A stretch of 64,000 bases of DNA from Oreohelix idahoensis (lineage: Eukaryota; Mollusca; Gastropoda; Stylommatophora; Oreohelicidae): contig JAMPIV010008067.1 in NCBI GenBank assembly GCA_024509875.1, forward strand, positions 62,001 to 126,000. Reading direction: 5' to 3'. The position numbers were made by a program, and so were the translations under genes. The notes under the pieces are model-generated. The model was not told where the DNA came from. It worked only from the letters and a program-made list of their open reading frames with translations, and did not search any database. Below are positions 56,971 to 64,000 of this stretch, piece by piece (the stretch's first letter is position 1; each line of letters opens with the position of its first letter).

Positions 56971-57958
56971 TGTGATTTCTTTGGAACCTACTTCTGTCTA
57001 CACTGTGATGTCTTTGTTTGTTATTATGATTGTAGGCCATATTAGACGCCACAGGTAGAGGTTCTCTTAATGAAGAGTTAGAAATGTTCGCATTCGGATG
57101 TGCCGAACAGTAGTTTAAAGAAATATTTTCTAACTCGTCAATAGTACCTGGTTTACGCTCCTGCAAATATGCAAAGAATGGCTGGCTAACCGAAGATAAT
57201 ACCTTATCCCGTAGTAGCAAATCAACTAATTTGTCGTGCGATTTGTTGACTTCTGCCAGTTCAACCCATCTATTAAATGTATTGCGTATGTTCGCAATGA
57301 ATCCTGCAAAATCTTTTGGAGATTCAGGTAAAATTCCCTTAAATTTCAACCTACAGTGTTCCTCGTCCAGGTGAAACCTTCGTAAAAGCAAGGACTTAAT
57401 AGCACCGTAGTTATTTGCTATTGATGGGTCAGCATTTTGAGAAGCCGTCAATGGTTCTCCAACCAAGAATTCATTTAACTTGAGTACCCATGACTCTTCA
57501 GGCAAATGATTTGTTTTGCAAGTCTGTTCAAAACGTGACAGGAACGATGAAAGGTCGTCCACGTTTAAGTTGAAAGTGGGTAATTTAAAGTTGTAGAAAT
57601 GTTTAGTTTGGCTGGATGACGATCCATTTTGTGAGTTATTATTCTGGTTTGCATCAGCACTTTGTGCTTGTAATCTTGCTGTCTCCAATTTAATACGCGC
57701 CAATTCCATTTCTTGTTGTAAAATAATTTCCTCTCGTTTCAATTTATTCTCTTCTTCCTGTTGAGCAATTTCTCTTAATCTATTTTCCTTGGCAATTTGC
57801 TTCATCTCACGTTCTGCTTCCTCTTTCTTTAATGCAGCCTTTTGTTCCTCTATTTCTGCTTTATGTTTTTCCAGTTCTGCCTCAGCAAACTGACGACGTT
57901 CTTGAGATTTATAACCATATTCCTTACCAATTTTAACGAAATGGTCTATAGTAAGCAT
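56816..57958 (-). CDS. gag: Gag of Gmr1-like element
   Basis: 380 codons starting at the first Met after the leader. Residues 20-100 are Lys/Glu/Gln-rich and predicted by eye to be coiled coil. Residues 120-290, with FKLPTFNLNVDDLSSFLSRF and FKGILPESPKDFAGFI, look like a retrotransposon capsid domain. The C-terminal tail is Asn/Arg-rich without a standard CCHC knuckle. It packages RNA into the particle. The frame shifts near 56816 into the one that continues the Arg-rich tail. Confidence 0.87.
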   Translation of the reverse strand: MLTIDHFVKIGKEYGYKSQERRQFAEAELEKHKAEIEEQKAALKKEEAEREMKQIAKENRLREIAQQEEENKLKREEIILQQEMELARIKLETARLQAQSADANQNNNSQNGSSSSQTKHFYNFKLPTFNLNVDDLSSFLSRFEQTCKTNHLPEESWVLKLNEFLVGEPLTASQNADPSIANNYGAIKSLLLRRFHLDEEHCRLKFKGILPESPKDFAGFIANIRNTFNRWVELAEVNKSHDKLVDLLLRDKVLSSVSQPFFAYLQERKPGTIDELENISLNYCSAHPNANISNSSLREPLPVASNMAYNHNNKQRHHSVDRSRFQRNHNVNFQKGHNNDFNNKNEFNRGRSRDRNYSPQTNYHNGQHNTNYNRSHTPNK

Positions 57959-59086
57959 TTTGACTTTTATCTGGTAAGTAATTATTGATAATTACTGATT
58001 AAAATAGTCAATAGTAGCTTCAGAGTAATTATTATACTTACTCAACTTTGGAATATTCAATATAAATAATCACGATAGTACTGAACTCTTATGTCTAAGT
58101 TCAACCAATAGACAATATTTTGTAACAATATTGTATCTAAATAATAACTATATCATAAATAGTTATGATATCTGTTAACTATAATGTAATTACATCACAC
58201 AATTAATCTTAATATCCAATAATGTTGGGTATGATTCCTAGTAATTATATTGTTCAATGTACTGAGTCACTCTGTTAGGACTAGAAAAGTATATTAAATA
58301 ATATACAATGGGTCTATTACCTCAAAGGTAGACTATAAGATTATTTTATTTGGTCAATATATATATATATTATATTATTATGCCCTAGGCATCTCTTATA
58401 AATTGTAGTGCTAATTTCTTGGACTATCACTGCATAATTATGCAATGTCCCATATTAACCTTAAATATCAAAAAAAAATTAATTAAATTAAATTACAAGT
58501 GTATTATTGAATATAATATCATATTATTAATGTAGTATTTAATATATATCATGAGGACAAACAAAACAATGATGCAACTAAAGGGTACAAACAATGTCAA
58601 GACGCAAACAAGACATTTTCACAATTAAAAATGAATTTATGAACTAAATAAAACAAGCGGAAGTGTCACAAGCCAAATGAAGGGTCAAAGACTGACCCGA
58701 GGTCAACTTAATATTCAAAGTACACAAAAAAAAATGAATGCAAAAAATGATGACATCACAGGACTCATAACGGACAAACATTTAACAATCATAAAATAAA
58801 TTGATAGTAAGAGTAGACTGGACGAAATAGTTAACGAACATGATACAAAACTGAATAAAAATGTGAACTTAGTACAAATAAAATACGCCAGTTATCTACG
58901 GAACGGCACAGCTAACACAAATCGTCAAACGATAGCAGATCTGGACAGGTAGTCCAATGGCAAACCTCAATGGGGCTTCCAAAAATGCAATCGTTTAACT
59001 GCCCTAAGACCGACTGAAATCTAGGTGGTCAGCTGTTCGCGACATTCCCCAGAGATTTCAGTTCCCTCCAACCGGCCCGCCAGTTT
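57959..59086. other. 5' leader of Gmr1-like element with putative primer-binding site
   Basis: About 1.1 kb of AT-rich leader without genes. Just inside the 5' LTR the minus strand reads AAAC then TGGCGGGCCGGTTGGAGG (59082 downward). TGG at offset four is a candidate primer-binding site. The tRNA was not identified. Confidence 0.45.
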
Positions 59087-59903
59087 TGTTGAAGGACTTT
59101 CGTGTGTGGTTACTGGTTGTGTTGCCTGAATTCTGATCGTGCTAATGTTCTTACGCGAATGGGGTGAACCTCACCTTCGGTTTGTCGTAATGCCTGAACT
59201 TGGCATCAAGATGTAAACAACTGCTCATCTTATTAACTCAGCAACTTGACATAAAATACGTAATTCATAAGGTTGAATGGTGTAACGTGATTCAACGAAT
59301 AATGCCTCCGGTTCGAGTCCTTCACAATTTAATATGGATTACACACATACATAAACAGTTCAATTCACACATGAGGTACATGCATCAATCAATCAATAGC
59401 GTAGACTGCTGTTTTACGTGTCAATGTCCGTTTAAGGATACAATGCAGTAATTGTCGTCAGAACATCACAGCTATATGCACGCGCAGATAGAATGGCTAC
59501 CTGCCGACAGTGAGACTGTGAGTCTAATTACTTCGTATAAAGTAGACGATTATCTTTCTCCTTCCAAGGATTTAGTTAATCACTAACCTCCATAAGTTTC
59601 CTCTCTCGTAGAGTTCTAGGACTGACCCTGGTCCATCATAAATGCACATATAAATGGCTATATCATGCCATTGAATTGGAAGGTTAGAAAAAACGCAGCT
59701 ATTCAGCTTGGCGGTCAAGTAACAAAGGGTAGCGTCTCCTAGTTACCGACTGTGACCCAAACAACGCTAGACACGTCATAATCGATCGTGTATGGAGCGT
59801 TCAATAATTGAAACATCTATCGCAATATATTAAATGTCTTAACCTTTACAATTGCACGTCTGCTAACCTTTAGCAGACGGCGTTAATATCATATACCGTA
59901 ACA
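59087..59903 (-). repeat. 5' LTR of Gmr1-like element
   Basis: 817 bp. It differs from the 3' LTR by one extra A in a run (near 59690) and a T/A change near 59573. B box motif at 59310-59320. Confidence 0.95.
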
Positions 59904-59908
59904 ACTAG
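59904..59908. repeat. Target-site duplication, right (ACTAG)
   Basis: Identical to 51360-51364. Confidence 0.93.
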
Positions 59909-61050
59909 CAACAACCCGCCAAAATTGGCAGGTTTTTAATTATAGTGTGTTGTTTCTGTTACATGTATTACATTGCTGCTTCTTCTATAGTCTCGCTTGC
60001 TCGCTGTGAATGACGCGATCGTCTCTTCCTTTTAGCCATCTTATCATTTTGATCTATAATAATAAGTCTGCAATACTTTAAATTAAAATTTTGTCTTGAA
60101 GAAACAATTTTAAAAACTTACATTTTAAGGGTATTTTTAAGAAAAATGAGTTAAATCCGTTTCCCGAATGAAACTGGACAGAAGAGTATCTTGATTGTCT
60201 GTTGTTTTAATGCACACCGTCACACTTTTGCTATTTTCGCGAGAGTACATATAAGGGGATACAATACAATTATTGACTAACTTTCAACCATAGTTGCACC
60301 CCCTTAGCTGTGCTCGAAAGTTAATGCACTCTCTCGAAAAAAGAAAAAAGTGCGCAAATGACGGTGTGCAAAGTGTGACAGACCGACCGACCAAAGTACC
60401 TTACGGCAGGAATTATGGATTGGACTAGCAACAACCCGCCAAAATTGGCAGGTTTTTAATTATAGTGTGCTGTTTCCGCTCCCGGATGAGCAGATAGAAG
60501 TACATTCTTAGAGTGTTTTTGGTTTCTTTCCATTATACAGTGTAATCAAACTGTTCATGAACACCGTCATTTGAACGCTTTTCTTTGTTGATTGTAACTA
60601 TTTTCGGGATAGTATATATAATGGAAACAATACCATTTTTCAACACGGTTGCATTCCTCAGCTGTGACCAACGTACACACGACGAGAATTATGTTATTTT
60701 AGATTCAGTTTAAAAGTTCTTTGATGACAACATTTCGTGTGAAAGTGCGTGGATTGTTGTCAAAGAGTGTTCCCTGATAATAAGTGGTTTTAACAAAAAC
60801 GTTCAAGTTTTCATGATTGGTACATCGGGTGGGGGCTCATGCACACCAATTTTTACGCACTTTTTCTTTGTCGAGCGCTACTAATTTCGTGTAAGAATTT
60901 AAAAAAAATTAAACCAAAGTATTTGTTTTTTGTAACACCCACGCCGCGCAAGTTGCACACCGTGCGTTGCGCACTTTTTTTCTGGCGCGAGTTACTATTT
61001 TGAGTGTGACCGACCGACGTAACATACATCGGAAATTATGTTAGTTGGGA
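59909..61050. repeat. Cluster of diverged hairpin-rich repeats
   Basis: A 46 bp block starting CTAGCAACAACCCGCC, with a CCGCCAA/TTGGCAGG hairpin and a T run, occurs at 59905-59950 and 60427-60472. Between and after these are several partial copies of a block with CACACCGTCATTTG, GAGAGTACATATAAGG and AACTTTCAACCA, some inverted (60310-60375). The same family is at 6195-6345. No gene. Confidence 0.65.
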
Positions 61051-61589
61051 TGGGATTATTAAGTTGCTAGCTAAATGAAAAATTTCATAATAGTCGCCTC
61101 TCCCAACACGAATGAAGAAGCAGTAGTGCTATGCAGTGGCGTACTAATGAGGGTGCGATGGAGGGCTATCCGCCCGGGTGACAGCCAGGAAGGGGGTGCT
61201 TTCGGATCCTATTATGATAGTACTTATTGTTTAAAAATATACTTGCAAGTATGTTTCTTTAATGGGCGGAGGGTTCCAAAGGTAGGATCCACCTCCGAGT
61301 TTCAAATTCTTTTGAGACGCCTCTGGTCCTTTGCTTGCGTTGTCTTCTGAGAAAACCCCAGGCACTACAATAGAATGTATGCCACTAGTTTAAAACACAA
61401 TTTGCACATTTCAACATGTTTAGATAAATGAAACTATATAAGTTTGACCGATTCCACAACTGTGAACTGTGCCATGAAGATCCCGTTACCACAGCTCATA
61501 TATGACTTACTATAGCATACCTTAAAAAGTTCTTTTTCACTAAGCAAGCAACTAGACCTCAAACGAGCTAGTAACCCGCCAAGACATGA
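61051..61589. other. Spacer with a family S remnant
   Basis: At 61315-61375 GTTGTCTTCTGAGAAAACCC then CAGGCACTACA resembles the family S 3' module. No gene. Confidence 0.4.
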
Positions 61590-61631
61590 AGAGGGGAAAT
61601 TATGTTGCGCTCTTTCGCCTGCATGTGTACA

Positions 61632-62360
61632 CAGAAGCAAACAAAGAAGTAAAAAGAAGTATCAAAAGAGACAAGAGGAAGTATATTGAGGAGTTGGCAA
61701 GAGAGGCAGAAGATACTGCAGCCAAAGGAAATATGAGAGAACTGTATAACAGCACAAAGAAGCTAACGGGGAAATACAAGCAAACAAGTTGCCTCATAAA
61801 AGACAAGAATGGAAAACTGCTCAGCAATATACAAGAGCAAATGAAGAGGTGGACAGAATATTTTGAGGACCTTCTCAATAGACCAGCTCCACTAACCCCC
61901 CTGACATCCAGCCAGCAGAAGAAGAGCTACAAATTAACTGTGAAAGACCAACGAAGGAAGAAATAAACAAAGCCATAAAGCTTCTAAGAGATGGAAAAGC
62001 GTCTGGACCTGATGGCGTTCCAGCAGAGGCCATCAAAGCAGATATCGACACGGCTACAGGGATGTTATATAAATTACTTGGTACAGTCTGGGAAAAGGAA
62101 AAGATACCAGCAGAATGGAAGGAAGGATATCGGGTTAAGTTGTCTAAGAAGGGAAATTTACAAGAGTGCACAAATTATAGAGGAATAATGTTACTATCAG
62201 TGACAAGAAAAGTATTAAACAGGATTATCCTTGAGAGATTAAAAGAGTCCATTGACAAGAAACTGAGAGATGAACAAGCAGGTTTTCGACAAAACAGATC
62301 ATGTACAGACCAGATAGCCACTTTGAGAATAATAGTTGAACAAACTCTGGAATGGAATTC
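61632..62360 (+). pseudogene. RTE-like LINE fragment (linker to RT fingers)
   Basis: Two frames. The first (to about 61966) carries a Lys/Arg-rich helix and YIEELAREAEDTAAKGNMRE, a pre-RT linker. The second holds GKASGPDGVPAEAIKAD, NYRGIMLLSVTRKVLNRIIL and RDEQAGFRQNRSCTDQIATL, the conserved RT 0-2 blocks of RTE-like LINEs. Similarity ends abruptly at about 62360 after EQTLEWNSPL, before the catalytic Asp motifs. The frame change is near 61930. The 3' half is absent and the gypsy family B element starts 90 bases later. Confidence 0.85.
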
Positions 62361-62450
62361 ACCACTTGTAGCGGAAGGTTATATAAAATTATTTACTTAT
62401 GTAAGAGTATGCCAGTAAAGAGTTCTGGTCTTACAAGTAATACCCCAGTC

Positions 62451-63232
62451 TTAGAAATAAGCGTGGTATGCGAATAATGCAGCGGGTAAGTATACATCCC
62501 ATGTTTCAGGTTTTTCACTTGCCAGCTTCCTGAGAATAGAAATGAGCGTACCATTGAACCGCTCGACTTGACCATTTCCTTGTGGGTGATAAGGAGAGCA
62601 ATGATAATGTCTGGCTTGAGAAATCCTGAACACTTCTTGGGTTAGCTTTCCCTTGAACTGGGAAGCATTGTCCGTCAATATTTGATGTGGGAAGCCTAAC
62701 CGGGTGAATATGGTCAACAATGCCTCTGCCACATGCTTAGAATCTATAGATGCCATGGCTACGGCCTCTCCCCACATAGAGCATGTATCAACTAGAGTTA
62801 AGATATAACTATTCCTTCTCTTAGTCCTAGTGAGGGGTCCAACAATATCCACTGCAACTCTCTCGAATGGAGTACCCATGATTGGCATTTCTCCTAGAGT
62901 TGCTGGTGCAGTCCCATGCTTGGGGCTACACGTTGACACTCTGGACAAGATTTCACATATCGTTTGATATCTTCCGTGATCCCTGGCCAGTAACAGTGAC
63001 AAGCTATCCGTTGACTTGTGGCACCAATTCCCATATGTCCACTAAATGGAATAGCATGTGCGAGCTCCATAACTTTCTCCCTGTATGACTTTGGTACTAC
63101 CAGCTGTCCATGTCCTTGAGGTCCTGTACCAGCTTTTCTATACAGTAGTCCATTTTTCATATACAAGTCTCCTTTTTCTGGAGGGTTATGGGCCTTTGGC
63201 AATTTGCCAAAACAAGGCTTCAATGTGTCATC
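62451..63232 (-). pseudogene. Integrase of gypsy family B, frameshifted and truncated
   Basis: The first part (63223-62894) has FSGHMGIGATSQRI and YVKSCPECQ, the HHCC zinc domain. The second (63002-62451) has VAVDIVGP (Asp 52 of that frame), ILTDNASQF (Asp 111) and NGQVERFN (Glu 147), spacing D-58-D-35-E, so all catalytic residues are present. Frames change near 62925. The domain is cut at about 62465. It directly follows the protease, with only one in-frame stop between them. Confidence 0.9.
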
Positions 63233-64000
63233 TTATGATTGAGCCTGTTTCATCTGCTCTGGCTGAGGATTGTTAGGTTTTTCCTCCTCGTTTTTGGTGC
63301 TCGACCTGGTCTGGACTGCTGCCAGGACAACAGGTTTTACTGGGTCACCCAAAAATACATACCTACACCCCAATATCAGCGGGTATATAGGGTCATCTAT
63401 CACTGCGGCTGTTATCACTCCTTCCACGTAGCGAGATTTCACATTGATCCTAGCTATAGGAAGTGTCATGGTTGCTGTTCCCTTAGTTGCCCCTTGTATT
63501 TCCACGGTTTCTGTGGTAATTTGATCAGAGTGCACCAGGGTTGAACTCACAACTGAGTCGAAATCCAGGCCGGTATCATATAAGCACATGACTCGATTGC
63601 CGTTCACGGTTACGAGCTCACTCACAGGGGGATGACGGAGGCTATTCTGACTCCCTGTCAGTTCCATCATATCTGTCCTATTCCCTGTTGCTAAACATGC
63701 AGCGTGATGAGGGGTTTTCCTTCTACAAGCTACAGTGTTGTGGTTGCTCATCTTACAAATTTTGCACCACTTATCTCCCTGTTTGTAGGGTTTCTTTTCC
63801 TGAGTCTGAGGGTTCTTGTCCTTATTATCAAATCTTGGCTTATTTCTGTATGGATGATCCTTCTGGTCAAACTGGGTATTCTGCGGGGGTGGCTTATATC
63901 CTTCTACCTGCTTTCTTTTTGTTCCTACCAATTCAGCTTGAGCTGCTTGGTATCTCTCTGCACATTTCAAAATATCTTCCAGCCTCTCTGCTCCTTGTTC
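63233..64000 (-). CDS. Gag zinc knuckle and protease of gypsy family B (runs out of window)
   Basis: An open frame of 245 codons from 63970, open further upstream. CKICKMSNHNTVAC (residues 69-82) is a C-x2-C-x4-H-x4-C zinc knuckle. The protease active site is MCLYDTGLDFDSV (D-T-G near 132), with YPLILGCRYVF near 210 as the ILG block. The C-terminal tail is charged. A stop at about 63230 separates it from integrase in the same frame. No RT sequence intervenes. The rest of gag lies beyond position 64000. Confidence 0.88.
   Translation of the reverse strand, partial: EQGAERLEDILKCAERYQAAQAELVGTKRKQVEGYKPPPQNTQFDQKDHPYRNKPRFDNKDKNPQTQEKKPYKQGDKWCKICKMSNHNTVACRRKTPHHAACLATGNRTDMMELTGSQNSLRHPPVSELVTVNGNRVMCLYDTGLDFDSVVSSTLVHSDQITTETVEIQGATKGTATMTLPIARINVKSRYVEGVITAAVIDDPIYPLILGCRYVFLGDPVKPVVLAAVQTRSSTKNEEEKPNNPQPEQMKQAQS

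Larger units (their letters stand above)
51365..59903 (-). mobile_element. Gmr1-like LTR retrotransposon, structurally complete, 8.5 kb
   Basis: Two LTRs of 816 and 817 bp (51365-52180 and 59087-59903) bracket the element and differ at about two positions by eye, so the insertion is very young. ACTAG duplicates flank it. Read on the minus strand the order is leader, gag, protease, integrase, RT, RNase H. Integrase precedes RT, opposite to most Ty3/gypsy elements and as in the Gmr1-like group described from deuterostomes. Breaks: a frame change near 56816, another near 56265, one in an A6 run near 54838, and an in-frame stop at 54553-54555. Most are in homopolymers, so some could be sequence errors. 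Confidence 0.93.

Overview
This window looks like metazoan genomic DNA made almost entirely of mobile elements. No intact host gene is visible. The mix of Ty3/gypsy retrotransposons, RTE- and I-like LINEs, hAT-like MITEs, SINEs and long microsatellites, with AT-rich spacers, fits an invertebrate; a lophotrochozoan, perhaps a mollusc, is my best guess, from the general look of the repeats only. There are no rRNA genes, CRISPR arrays, bacterial operons or convincing tRNA genes.

Layout. (1) 1-5.9 kb: a decayed Ty3/gypsy element A on the minus strand (gag, protease, RT, RNase H, start of integrase), cut by the window edge. Its putative 5' LTR was hit by a solo LTR of another family. (2) 6.485-18.004 kb: an 11.5 kb near-perfect palindrome with arms of about 5.5 and 5.8 kb, a 219 bp loop and a 6 bp flanking direct repeat. 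It looks like a giant foldback element whose arms are nested tandem arrays. (3) 18-31 kb: SINE and hAT-like MITE copies, a broken gypsy family B copy, a piggyBac-like remnant split by an RTE-like LINE, and one candidate host exon. (4) 31.2-41.3 kb: an I-like LINE with a 12 bp target duplication, several copies of one SINE-like family (one carrying an internal 42 bp minisatellite), and a hAT-type MITE carrying a 24 bp minisatellite. (5) 42-48.5 kb: an old tandem segmental duplication and a 466 bp repeat array in both orientations with tRNA-like promoter motifs. (6) 51.36-59.91 kb: a structurally complete, very young LTR retrotransposon with nearly identical LTRs and a perfect 5 bp target duplication. 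(7) 59.9-64 kb: hairpin-rich repeats, an RTE-like LINE fragment and a second gypsy family B copy running out of the window.

Two things stand out. The young element at 51.4-59.9 kb encodes gag, protease, INTEGRASE, then RT-RNase H. That is the Ty1/copia-like order on a Ty3/gypsy-type protein set, as known for Gmr1-like elements. Family B, in two separate copies, also joins protease directly to integrase. The second is the palindrome, whose arms repeat a module combining a TATA-like box with a YY1-like motif.

Nearly all coding regions here are broken. Several breaks lie in homopolymer runs, so some may be sequence errors rather than decay. Gene products act only within each element's own life cycle: Gag particle, protease maturation, reverse transcription and integration.
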